64,000 nucleotides of DNA from positions 6,979,001 to 7,043,000 of the forward strand of contig NC_134013.1 of the NCBI RefSeq assembly GCF_040712315.1. Direction: 5' to 3'. This document shows positions 49,848-60,204 of this stretch, in pieces. Made by a program: the position numbers and the translations under genes. This stretch comes from Castanea sativa (taxonomy: Eukaryota; Streptophyta; Magnoliopsida; Fagales; Fagaceae). The number at the start of each line of letters is the position of its first letter. The first letter of the stretch is position 1. The notes under the pieces were generated by a model. That model was not told the origin of the DNA. It saw only the letters and a list, made by a program, of their open reading frames with translations, and did not search any database.

Positions 49848-50133
49848 TTACTTGAGCTTTAGTAAGATCACCATTTAGCCATGGTAGGTTCGGGGCCTGA
49901 CTGGGAAGAATCTGTTGGTTCCCAACATCAAGATCATTTTCTTAACCTTGAGCAAAGAAGGAACTCGGAGGCTAGTGGGCATACCACACACACCAGTAAA
50001 AGCCAATCTTGAGGTAGGAGTCACGTCTTTCATGAGGAAAATACTAGGAGCCAGTAACTGGAGATAGACTATTTGCATAGGAGGTTATGCTGCGAGTGAC
50101 GCAGAGGAACTCCTTTGAATTCTGGCCATTCTT

Positions 50134-50850
50134 TTGATGATAATAGTGATAATAGCTACTGGCCTAGATCAAGGATTCTTCCCAGTGAGTTTTTTTTCGT
50201 GTGATGAGGAGCATCATGGTAGGCAGAGAGGGAAAAGTCCGTCTCACAAAGGCTTGGGCAACGACGCTATGGGTAGGGCTTTGAATCAAATTTCTAAGTC
50301 ACCTTTCACCTGTAAGATTGAGGGAGGAAAACTTCATCGGCAGTTTACTCAACCAACGTTTACATTGTATAATGGAAAAACGGACCTTGTGGAGCATGTT
50401 AGCCACTTCAACCAGAGAATGGCTGTTCACTTAAAGAATGAGACCTTGATGTGCAAGGTGTTCCCATCTAGTTTGGGGCCGTGGCAATGAATGGTTCGAT
50501 GGCCTAAGGGAAGGCTCTATTAACTCCTTTAAGGAGCTTACAAGGGCCTTTGGTTCTCGTTTCGCTACTTGTAGTAGAGTTCCCCGGCCTTTAGACTCCC
50601 TATTGTCCATGGCTATGCGAGAAGGGGAAACCCTGAAGACATATTTTGACAGACACTTGGAGATGTTTAACAAAATAGATGGAAATTTTGATGACGTGGC
50701 TATAAGGACATTCAAGGTCGGCCTACCTGCAAAGCACGATTTGAGGAAATATTTGATTGGAAAACCTATGGAGAGTGTGCGTTAGCTCATGGACCGTATT
50801 AACAAGTACAAGCGGGCCTAGGAAGATCAACAGCAAAGGAAAGGGAAAGC
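50134..50850 (+). pseudogene. Gag of the decayed Tat element
   Basis: Recognisable in pieces: SHKGLGNDAMGRALNQISKSPF, RQFTQPTFTLYNGKTDLVEHVSHFNQRMAVH and MCKVFPSSLGP (50220-50480). A one-base loss at GGGCCGTGGC near 50480 changes frame; then WFDGLREGSINSFKELTRAFGSRF, LLSMAMREGETLKTYFDRHLEMFNKIDGNFDDVA and GLPAKHDLRKYLIGKPMESVR, a TAG, and LMDRINKYKRA with another TAG before EDQQQRKGKAKVV. It is homologous along its length to the gag at 23400-24356. The first part of gag, about 49880-50200, is hardly recognisable. Confidence 0.85.
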
Positions 50851-51890
50851 TAAGGTGGTCCTTCAGGATAAAAGGGATTTTAGGTCGAATCGATACAACA
50901 ATAACTGTCCTCGGAGGGATTCTTTTCTAGCAACTTGGGTTTACCACTACTCAAGTAGTTAACACGGAGTTCCAAGAGCCAGTACATCAAATCCTGGAAA
51001 AAATTAAGAATGAACCATACTTTGAATGGCCAAATAAGATGGGAGGAGATCTCGTGAAGCGCAACCAAAGCCTTCATTGCCAATACCACTAGGAGCGAGG
51101 ACACATCACAGAAGATTGCAGGACTTTGTAGAATCACCTGGAGCAACTGGTCTGAAAGGGAAAGTTAAAGGAATTCTTGTACCAACCCAGTGGACAGGGT
51201 GGCTAGGCAAGGTCAGGAGCTTAAAGAAATGCTTCTACAAGACCACCTTTGGATACAATTAGTGTCATCCTGGCTACCTCAGGGAGGACTGGTTCTCAGC
51301 CATCTAAGTTGATGTCTGTAGCTCGGCCTTCTACAGAGGACTGGCCTTTTAATTCGAAGAAGGTTAGAAAAGAGGGCTGATCATCTTTGAGCTTTTCCGA
51401 TGAAGACAAAATTAGGACCTTCCAGCCACACGATGATGCCCTGGTAGTTACTCTTAGGATTGGAATGTACGACGTTAAGAGGGTGTTGGTAGATTAGGGT
51501 AGCGGTGCTGGGATCATGTACCCCGACCTGTATAAGGGGTTGAAGCTGAGGCCTGAGGACCTTGCCAGCTATGACTCTTCTCTGATAGGATTCGATGGGA
51601 AAATTGTTTTTCCAAAGGGCTAAATCCGGCTACCTGTTCAGACTGGGTTAGAGGTCGTGGAAATGAACTTCATCGTGGTAGACTCATACTCCCCTTATAC
51701 TACTATTGTGGTGATACCTTGGTTCCACGCCATAGGGTCCATGCCTTCCACCTTGCACTTAAAGGTGAAGTATCCACCAGGTGATTGGGTTGAGGAACTG
51801 GCGAGAAGCCAGTCTATGGCCAGGTAGTGCTTGGTGGCCGCAATCAGGCATCAGGCCAAAAGTGAGTCCTCAACTGCTGCTGGCTAGGGT
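50850..51890 (+). pseudogene. Zinc knuckle and protease region, heavily mutated
   Basis: Homologous to 22418-23330. A stretch at about 50930-51010 encodes a linker (REPVHQ-like and KIKNEPYFEWPNKM-like) that is missing from the 11.67-kb element. The knuckle survives as CQYH..RGHITEDCRTL at about 51078-51130. The protease motif near 51490-51530 reads VLVD-stop-GSGAGIMYPDLYKGL: the residue after the catalytic Asp, Gln in the sister element, is a TAG here. VEMNFIVVDSYSPYTTIVVIPWF follows. Frameshifts and stops occur throughout. Confidence 0.8.
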
Positions 51891-51911
51891 TTATAGCAAT
51901 CAAAGGTACCA

Positions 51912-52850
51912 ATGTGGTTCGCAAACGTAGTAGTAGGAGAGGTAGAATGTGAGGAGCTAGAAAGAGTTGTTGTTGGTGATGATGATGGTAAGTTCTTCCA
52001 AATCGGAGTTCAGTTGCTTCCCCAAGAAAAGAAGGAGCTAGTAATGTTTCTTAGGAAAAATCTCGATGTGTTTTCATGGAGTGCTTATGAAACCCCTAGG
52101 GTGGATCCGAGCTTCATTTTCCATCACTTGAACGTCAATCCATCCACTATCCCCAAGAAGCAACCACCTTGGTGATCATCTAAGGAACATTCTGATACCG
52201 TCAGGGAAGAAATGACCAAGCTCAAGTGGGCAGGGGCTATTAAAGAGGTATTTTATCCTGAGTGGTTGGTCAATACAATGGTGGTGAAGAAGAAAAGCGG
52301 AAAGTGGTGAGTATGTGTGTACTTCAAAGATTTAAATAAGGCCTGCCAAAAGGACCCTTTCCCCATGCCTCAGATAAACCAATTGGTGGACATAACTGTG
52401 GGCCATCCTCGGATTAGCTTCCTAGATGCCTTTCAAGGGTACCATCAAATACCATTAGCTTTGGAAGATTAGGAAAAGACAGCTTATGTTCCACCTACTA
52501 GAAACTACCACTACAAGGTGATGCCCTTTGGGCTGAAGAATGCAGGGTCTACTTACCAGAAGATGATGACTAGGATGTTCGATTCACAATTAGGCAAAAA
52601 TATTGAGGTTTATATAGATGATATGGTGGTAAAAAGTATGGTAGTATCTGAGCAAGTGGGTGACCTTGGAAGCATCTTTGAAATACTCAGGGGGCATAAA
52701 CTGCGCCTCAATGCTTCCAAGTGTTCGTTTGGCGTCGGCTCAGGTAAAGTTTTAGGCTACATGGTCACTCATCATGGAATTGACGTCAACCCTGATCAGA
52801 TCAAGGCAATTAATAGTTTGCAGCCTCCTTAGAATCCCAAAGAGGTCCAG
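51912..52850 (+). pseudogene. Reverse transcriptase of the decayed Tat element
   Basis: Open pieces 51912-52175 and 52518-52832, with recognisable sequence between. Motifs: FLRKNLDVFSWSAYETPRVDPSFIFHHLNVNP, YPEWLVNTMVVKKKSGKW, FLDAFQGYHQIPLALED, VMPFGLKNAGSTYQKMMTRMF, VYIDDMVV (YIDD for YVDD) and LRLNASKCSFGVGSGKVLGYMV. In-frame stops at about 52173, 52307, 52470 and 52831 replace Arg or Gln codons of the sister copy. Confidence 0.88.
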
Positions 52851-54070
52851 AAGTTGACAGGGATGATTACTGCTCTAAACCGATTCATCTCTCGATTAGC
52901 AAACAAGTGTAGGCCTTTCTTTCAGTTGTTGCATGAATGGAAGGGATTTGAATGGACCGAAGTGTGTGCTCGGGCCTTCTAGCAACTGAAGGAATACCTT
53001 TCTTGGCCACACATTATGTCCAAACTCGAGGAAGAGGAGGTCCTATTTGCTTACGTTGTAGTGGCCTCCCATGCGATGAGCTTAGTACTAATATGAGATG
53101 ACAACAGAGTACATAGACCAGTCTATTATGTGAGCAAGTCATTGCAGGTGGTAGAGGTTTGTTACCTACCACTGGAGAAGGCCATTATGGCGGAGGTGCA
53201 TGCTACACGCAAGATCCCTTACTACTTCTAAGCCCATATGGCTGTGGTTTTAACTCAACTTCCTCTTCAATCCCTACTTCAGAAAGTTGATTACATGGGA
53301 AGGATCGCCAAATGGGGGACGATCCTAGGGGCTTTTGACATTAAGTATATGCCTCGTACCTTTGTTAAAGGCCAAATCCTCACAGATTTAGTGGCCGAGT
53401 TTGCTGAAAGCCCATAGGAAGAGGAGGGAGAAAAGCAGAACATGGATGGAAAATCAGTTGGGATAGTGTCCTTACAAGAACCTTTTACTTGAAGGGTATA
53501 TGTTGATGGTATAGCCAATCAAAAGGGATTGGGAGTGAGGCTAGTTTTGATATCTCCTGAGAAGATCACTATTGAGAAATTCTTGAGGTTGGTCTTTTCG
53601 GCCACAAACAATGAGGCCGAGTATGTGGCTTTGTTGGTTGGAATGGATACGGTTCAGAAAGTGGGAAGAAAAATAATTGAGGTGTTTTCAGATTCAAGGT
53701 TGGTTGTTGGCCAGGTAAATGACGAATTGGAAGTCAAGGACCTGATGATGCAAGGGTATTTGAGTCAAGTCAGGCACTTACAATCAGGGTTCAAGTCCTT
53801 CGCCTTACAGCAGATCCCTAGGAGCAGAAACACGCGTGTAGACTCTCTTGCCACTCTCGCAACCTCCTCGGTGTAGAGCTTACCTCGGGTTATCCTGGTT
53901 GAGGATTTATGTAAACTCACTGATTCAAATAGGGAAAAGGCTCAGATTCATCAGGTTAGGGTGGGGCCTAGTTGGATGGATTCTATTGTGTTGTTCCTTA
54001 AAGACAATGTCCTGCCCAAGGGAAAGGTGGAGGCCGACAAGGTGCGGAGAAAAGCTCCTCAGTTTTAGTT
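52850..54070 (+). pseudogene. RNase H domains of the decayed Tat element
   Basis: Homologous to 20246-21451. First domain: KLTGMITALNRFISRLANKCRPFFQLL, VYYVSKSL and KWGTILGAFDIKYMPRTFVKGQILTDLVAEFAESP, with five or more stops. Second domain (53529-53876 open): VYVDGIANQKGLGVRLVLISPE just upstream, NNEAEYVALLVGM, VFSDSRLVVGQV and RNTRVDSLATLATSSV. A TAG ends the second domain, and another TAG at 54066-54068 lies at the position of the stop at 20246 in the sister element. Confidence 0.86.
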
Positions 54071-55176
54071 GTTCGAGAATCATAAGTTGTACAAGCGCTC
54101 TTTTTCTGGATCATATTTGCTTTGCATCCACCCCGACGCAATGGAACCACTCCTAGAAGAGCTACATGTGGGGATTTGTGGGAGCCATATGGGAGACAGG
54201 TCTTTGTCTCATAGGGCATTCACCCAGGGATATTGGTGGCAAATATGCGAAAGGAAGCACAAGCATACATGAGGAAGTGTGACCAATGCTAGAAATTTGC
54301 TCCATACATTCATCAACCAGGGGGTGTGCTTAACCCTCTGTCTAGTCCCTGGCCTTTTGCCCAATAAGGCCTAGATATCGTAGGGCCCTTCCCTAAAGTA
54401 GCAGGGAATAGAAGACAGCTTTTGGTCGGCACTAACTACTTCACCAAATGGGTTGAGGCGGAGCCACTGGCGAATATTAGGGATGTTGATGCCAAGAGGT
54501 TTATATGGAAGAATATCGTCACTTGATTTGGGATTCCACACACCCTCATTTCAGACAATGGACTTTAGTTTGATAGCAAAGCTTTCAGAAGGTACTGTTG
54601 CGAATTAGGAATCAAGAATAGGTACTCAACTTCGACTTATCCACAAGGAAATGGATAGGCTGAGGTTGCCAATAAAGTCATAGTGAATGGACTTAAGAAG
54701 AGGTTGGATGACGCAAAGGGTAAATGGGTAGAAAAGCTGCCACATGTTCTTTGGACATATTGGACTACCCCTCGTAGGTCCACAAGAGAGACACAATTTT
54801 CAATGACTTATGGGGTCAAGGTTGTGATTCCCCTTGAGACTGGGTTCCCAACGCTGAGGACAAGCTTATTCACTCCAGACAGCAATGACAACTTACTGGG
54901 AAAGAGCTTGGATTTAGTTGAAGAACAGAGAGAAAATGTCATGGTTCAATTGGCATACTATCAGCAGAAGCTCAAACAGGGGTATGACTTCGGTGTGAAG
55001 CTGAGGACATTAGCCCCTAGGGACCTGGTGTTGAGGAAGGTGGTGGGTACTGCAAAAAACCTGGCATGGGGAAAGTTAGGGCCCAATTGGGAAAGGTCAT
55101 ACCATATCACCTTGGTAGCTAGTATAGGTGCATACTTCCTAAAAGATTTAAGCGAAAATATTGTACCATGCCCCTG
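54060..55176 (+). pseudogene. Integrase of the decayed Tat element
   Basis: Homologous to 19120-20245. It includes LFENHKLYKRSFSGSYLLCIHPD, GICGSHMGDRSLSHRAFTQGYWW (zinc domain), GLDIVGPFP (Asp), TNYFTKWVEAEPLANIRDVDAKRFIWKN, LISDNG (Asp) and GNG-stop-AEVANKVIVNGLKKRLDDAKG. The catalytic Glu codon is still present here, unlike in the 11.67-kb element. Stops replace Gln, Trp or Arg at about 54291, 54366, 54525, 54567 and 54655. The C-terminal segment 54683-55177 is open to NIVPCP at the end of pol. Confidence 0.88.
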
Positions 55177-55239
55177 AAATGTGAATAACCTGCGAAGGTA
55201 TTATTATTAATGAATGGCAATTCTGCCATGTTTTTGTTA

Positions 55240-55850
55240 GAATTATGTGTCATCTTGGTTACTTGCTTGAATATTAAATAGAACCTTAATCATGTCTGGC
55301 TTCTCGGACCACATACTTTGGGTAAATTAATATTCTTGGTTATTTTCTTGAATATTAAATAGAACCTTGGTCATGCCTAGCTCCTCGAACCACATACCTT
55401 GGGTAAATTAATATTCTTGGTTATTTGCTTGAATTTTAAACAGAACTTTGGTCATGCCTGGCTCCTCAGACCACATACTTCGAATAAATTACTATTCTTG
55501 ATTTTTTGCTTAAGTGTTAAACAGAACCTTGGTTATGCTTGGTTCCTTAGACCACATGCCTTGGGCAAATTAATAATCTCCATTACTTGCCTGCATATTA
55601 AACAAAACATTGGTCATGTCTGGCTTCTTAGATCACATATCTTGGGTAAATTGATATTCTTCACTATCTGTTCAAGTGTTAAACAGAACCTTGGTTATGT
55701 CCGGTTCCTTGGATCACATGCCTTAGGTAAATTAGCATTTATTTAATCACGAGAATACCCAGCAGGACCTCTGCCATGCCTAGTCTCTCGGACCACATGC
55801 CTAGAGTAAAACAGCACTTTGTGATTTCACCAAGGATGGGGCCTTGGCCT
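55240..55850 (+). repeat. 81-bp tandem array of the decayed Tat element
   Basis: About seven diverged copies; GAATATTAAAT begins at 55269 and 55350, then GAATTTTAAA at 55431, an 81-bp period. Each has AACAGAACCTTGGTCATGCC and CTCCTCGGACCACATAC. Reverse-complemented, this is GTGGTCCGAGGAG...GGCATGACCAAGGTTCTGTT, the core of the arrays at 8395-9800 and 17640-19060, in the same orientation relative to pol. Confidence 0.88.
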
Positions 55851-55956
55851 ATGCATCCTCTGGAAAAACTGAGGACTCACCCTAGGTTTTGATCAATGCA
55901 CACCAAATATACTATATAATAAAATTTAGGTATTGCAAACCATGATTGGATTTAGT

Positions 55957-56010
55957 AATTTTTTATATATATATAAGATAGAAATTCTACTCTAGCCTAG
56001 TCTAAGTAAC
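55957..56010 (-). mobile_element. 3' fragment of the SINE family (copy D)
   Basis: AAGATAGAAATTCTACTCTAG and CCTAGTCTAAGTA match the 3' part of SINE copies A-C, again with a T-rich left end. The 5' part with the A and B boxes is missing. Confidence 0.6.
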
Positions 56011-57863
56011 TATACTCTCTTTACACTAAGTGACATGCAAAAATGCAATAAAATCACAAACATATTGTTCTAAGTAAAACTCTACTAACAATTTTTTTTG
56101 AAATTTACAATACTATTTTGATTAAAACTAAATATGAAGATTTTCAAAAGGTTTTATTCATTATTTATTTTCAATGGTGAAAGCTATTTCATCTATTTTA
56201 CCATCTCACTTTACAATACATCGAATATCAAATGTTCTATTTTTTTATCACCTTATTTAAAATAATACAAAAAACTCATTAAAATAATAGGAAAAAGAGA
56301 GAATTGGAGTATTTTTAAAGGAAAAGCTATAATCTTAAGAAAATATTGTACTTTATTTTTAACAACTTGCTACAATCAATTGGTATTTATACCAATTTAC
56401 TGTAGTTGCAAAATATTTAGCTTTAACTTCTCTAATAACACATGATTTTTTTGTTCTTTGGTGGCAAAATAGTTTTGTTTTTGTTGCTAAAATACAATCA
56501 CCATTGTGAATATTTTCTTATTTTTATTAAGTTTTTAGGTTGAATAATTGCAATTTGGGTTAAGCTAGCTAGACTGACGAGGGAGAAGAGGGCCGAACTA
56601 CAAAAATAAAATATAGAATAACTAAAAAAAAAATTTTGAACCTCGGGGGCCTAGGCTCCCTTAGGCCCACACCTGGGTCCATCCTTGCCCGAACACTAAA
56701 GCTTATTAGAAGTACGAATTTGTTGCAACGTGGATAAACAAGACTGATATTGATCAGAAAATAGAATCAAAACATTCAAACACTATGGAGCATTGTATAA
56801 TGATGTAATAATGATGTTTGAGTTTGGAGAATATTGTTTCATAAAGTTATTAAAGTGAAAATTTAAGTTCTGGAATTTTCTAAGTGAAAATTCGAAATAC
56901 AGCATTTTCGATTGGTCGAAATTTTGGCTCAATTGATCGAAATAGTAAGAAAAAATCCTAGAGTTTTTGGATGTCTTGATCACTGTTCGATTCCTGTTCA
57001 AACAATCGAAAAGAGCACTCGATCAATCAAAAGTAATTTTCGACCGATCGAAAATCATAAAACAAGATTTTTTGCAAAATTTTCTAGTGACTATTCAGAA
57101 GGTTGAAGAGGTTTCAAGCCTTGTTAACGGTTTTATGAAATGTTTTAACTCTCCATACATGTCTTTTGATGAAATATAATCCTATGGGTATAAATAGAGG
57201 CTTATGTTCACATGAAAATTGTAAGTTTGAGAGAAACACAAGAAATCCTATGGTCATTCTCCAAAATTGCTATTTGTAGAACCCAACATCTTGGTTGTAT
57301 CCTGGGAACAAATTTGTGATAACTCTTTAACAAAAAAAGTGTGAGGGGGCAAATATTGTCTAAGGAAAACGATATAGTGCCTCCAAGTTATCTATTTTCT
57401 GTTTGTCTTTTGTGTTAATTTTGTTCTTCCTTACTTTATGTAATATCCCTAACACAGAATTCCAAACTAGGTAGTTAAATAGGATAAGGTTAGGTTAATA
57501 TTTTTTTTGAGTAAACAGTAATACTTATTAGAACACACACGAAAATAATAATAATAATGTTTTAAACTGGGTTTATAATACATTACATAGCCAGGGTACA
57601 ACTACAAAAAGGACCTAATTTTTATAGTTGTAGACTAGAGTTATAAATGCAAGACACTAGACACACACAACCAATGTGGGATAAACTTCCCTATTTTTTT
57701 TTTTTTTTGAGTAACCTTAAGTCATCCTGGTAGCATAATGGTACCAAAATAAAAGCTAATCCATAAAATGCCCTGAATAGCTAAATATTTGTCTATAAAA
57801 GCTTACACATTTCATTAGAAAGATATCCATATATAGGACTCCAGCAACCTTAATTAGCCTAAA
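56011..57863. other. Spacer with a probable LTR-like fragment
   Basis: AT-rich. From about 56880 to 57480 it resembles an LTR: clustered TCGATTGGTCGAA/GACCGATCGAAA words, a TATA box GGTATAAATAGAGG near 57188, and CATCTTGGTTGTATCCTGGG. The TCGA-rich words recall the insertion at 37500 in the P450 intron. A fragment ending CTTAGGCCCACACCTGGGTC near 56680 looks like the end of another repeat. T-runs occur near 57504 and 57693. No gene is recognised. Confidence 0.4.
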
Positions 57864-58286
57864 ATGGATTTTATTTCACCTTCCCTATATTCTGCCGTAG
57901 CTGGACTTATTGCTATAATTATTTTCTCCCACTATCTTCTAAAGAGGTCAAGAGTTGGCTTAGCCAAAACAATAGCTATTGCTCCTGGTGCATGGCCTGT
58001 AATTGGTCACCTCCCTCTGTTAGGGGGAATGACTTTGGGAACCCTGGCTGACAAGTACGGACCACTTATTAGTATCAAGCTTGGATTGCACCCAGCTTTG
58101 GTGGTGAGCAGTTGGAAAATGGCCAAAAAGTGCTTCACCACCAACGACTTGGCCGTGCCATCGCGACCCAATTTAGTAGCCGTAAAACACATGGGCTATA
58201 ACTATGCCATGTTTGGATTTACACCCCATGGTCCCAATTGGCGTGAATTGCATAACATAATCAATAATGTAGAATTAGTAATGTAG
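57864..58286 (+). pseudogene. CYP82-type P450 N-terminal fragment
   Basis: Open for 140 codons and closely similar to exon 1 of the 36127 copy: MDFISPSLYSAVAGLIAIIIFSHYLLKR (membrane anchor), GAWPVIGHLPLLGG (proline hinge, intact here, unlike at 36127), LADKYGPLISIKLGLHPALVVSSWKMAKKCF and NYAMFGFTPHGPNWRELHNI, covering the C-helix W..R. Homology stops after about residue 130, and the frame closes at an unrelated TAG. The rest of exon 1, the intron and exon 2 are absent; an A-run-rich stretch and an array-like repeat follow. A protein fragment could be translated, but it lacks all catalytic parts. Confidence 0.88.
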
Positions 58287-58707
58287 TTACACATGCCTTA
58301 GCCTAGAGAGCAAAACATTCTTTTCCTTCATTTGTTCTGAATTTTAGTTTTTTGAACAAAAAGTAGCATCCTAGTTTCTTTCTCAAAAAAAAAAAAAAAA
58401 AAAAAAAAAGAAAAAGAAAAAGAAAAAAAGAAAGAAAGAAAGTGGGAGAGAAGAAATTGATAGGTATCTAACCAGAGGCAAAACACTGTCATTTATATAT
58501 AAGCCACACAAGTCTATTAGAAAGAAAATGATATATCATGGAATAATATTTATATAGAACAAGAAGATGGCTCAGAAAAGCACTAGAGATTATTTCAAAC
58601 AAAAGAAAGAAATAACGAAAATGGATGCCCACATACAGTATGGACTTCGTAGGGCCGGCGATTAGTGCAAATTGCAGACCCCACATTCTATCATCATTTG
58701 TATCAGA

Positions 58708-58710
<3 letters not shown>

Positions 58711-58753
<43 letters not shown>

Positions 58754-58754
58754 A
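58711..58754. repeat. (CA)n microsatellite
   Basis: About 40 bases of CA repeat with one interruption. The Cys/Val-rich and Thr/His-rich ORFs across it are artefacts. Confidence 0.92.
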
Positions 58755-58756
58755 CA

Positions 58757-59432
58757 AGGGCATAGCCAGAAATTTTTGGTTGGGGGTCGAGTTAATATTA
58801 TCATATTGATTTTCAATTTAAGAAAAATACAAAGTATGACATATATACATATATACATGCCTTCCTGCATTAGTTTTAGAATAAAAAATGAAATCTAACC
58901 AAAATTAAACTACATTTACAAGAAATAATATTTATAGAAATTAAATATAACAAAGTCACTATAAGCAACTATAAAATAAATAGCAATTAAATTCAACCAA
59001 ATTAGACTACTATGCTCAAAAATAAATCCAAAATCAATCTCATTCGTCTCAACTAAATTCAAAATCAATTTTATTCCTACTAATAATCTAATACTGTACC
59101 CTCACAGTCTCTCTACTCTCTAATGATAATTCCCACACCAGTACAACGTAGGTCTTTGAATAGCTATGGGATATGGTGTCACTCAAGAGATATGACTGAC
59201 ATGTCTTAGAGAATGAAAGGAAAAGTCAAAAAGATAAAAAGTATGAATTTTGGGTGGGGCATTTTTATGGCTACGTATTGGAGGAGGGGCAAAGTTTTTC
59301 TCATAGGGAGGCTAGCTCTTAAATGAGAAAGTGTGAGACCTATTTCTTCCTACTATTATAGAGGTTTTAAAAAATTTAGAGGGGGGGGGGGGGGGAATTT
59401 TCGGGGGGCCAAAGCATAGCATGCCTCCGCCC
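58757..59432. mobile_element. Inserted repeat with GGGCATAGCCAGAAATTTTT-type ends
   Basis: The left edge reads GGGCATAGCCAGAAATTTTT then a G-run; the right edge, reverse-complemented, reads TAGGGCGGAGGCATGC...CTTTGGCCCCCC. The block interrupts the array-unit relative. A G-run of about 17 lies at 59379-59396. Inverted resemblance of the ends is weak and no target duplication was resolved; microsatellites abut both sides. Confidence 0.45.
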
Positions 59433-59915
59433 TAGATATATATATATATATATATATATATTGATTAGTTACTTTGATTCGACTCTCACTAAAACGGTGA
59501 AACCATGCCTGATTGGTAGGGAATCACCGCCCCAGCGTCCAAAGGTTTCAAAAAAATTCAAAATGAAAAAACAAAAATGATTGGATGTGTTGAAATTTTT
59601 ATTTTGAGAGCTAGTAATTTGTGTTTGGTACTAATTTTTATAAGGCAATTGTTAATAAACTATATTAGAAAAATTTTCATACAATTTTTATGAGAAATAT
59701 AAAAAGTTGTCAACAAAATGAATTATTTTCTCATTTTCCTATAAAATATTTCTAAAAAAATAATTTTTAAACCAATGCACTTAGAATATTGTTTAACATA
59801 TCCATAAGTAATTTATCTACTCTTATTTGTCTCCTGCAACAATTGTAGAAAATCACAAACAGGAAAAAAAAATCATATGTAAAACAAGATTTATGATTGT
59901 GATTGACGTTATCAT

Positions 59916-60204
59916 GCTCAGTGGCGGTTCTATGAATTTTTCTTAGGGTAGTCACTAAAAAAATTAAACTATACAAAATCTAATAAAGAAATAATTTGGA
60001 TGTATGTCACACACAAAAAAAAAGCACAAATAAATGAAGTATTACTATTTCTTTCTACTAACAAAGAGAATGTTGTAGATGTAGCATTACTCTTATTTTT
60101 GCTGTGAAATGAATTTTTGTTGTTGATGTAACATTACTCTTATTTTTGTTGGACTAATTTTTATTGTTGTTATTTTTTATCATTATTATTATTATTATTA
60201 TTAT
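59916..60204. other. Second inserted fragment and ATT microsatellite
   Basis: CAGTGGCGGTTCTATGAATT at 59919 looks like the terminus of a plant repeat that interrupts the array-unit relative. It is followed by AT-rich sequence with a TAGCATTACTCTTATTTTTG stretch duplicated near 60081 and 60128, and by (ATT)n at about 60180-60206. Confidence 0.4.

Larger units (their letters stand above)
49436..55850 (+). mobile_element. Decayed Tat-type Ty3/gypsy element, 3'-truncated
   Basis: Plus-strand relative of the 11.67-kb element. It has an LTR remnant ending ACTTGCCCTCACA at 49826, the primer site, then gag (about 50210-50830), protease (51410-51890), RT (51912-52850), RNase H domains (52850-53880), integrase (54060-55176) and an 81-bp tandem array (55240-55850). 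The order and sequence match the other element throughout. More than twenty in-frame stops and several frameshifts are present. No 3' LTR, polypurine tract or aORF follows, so the element is truncated after the array. Confidence 0.9.
58440..59915 (+). repeat. Single, interrupted relative of the 1.1-kb array unit
   Basis: 58440-58708 matches the flank half of the array unit: GGGAGAGAAGAAATTGATAGG, GCCACACAAGTCTATTAGAAAG, GATTATTTCAAACAAAAGAAAG and the GGGCC.GCGAT.AGTG stretch. 59450-59548 matches GATTAGTTACTTTGA...CCATGCCTGATTGG...CCAAAGGTTT, and 59889-59915 matches TGATTGTGATTGACGTTATC. Insertions separate the three blocks. There is no foldback-arm sequence and no long (TA)n(GA)n tract here, so it may resemble the unit before expansion. 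Confidence 0.78.
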
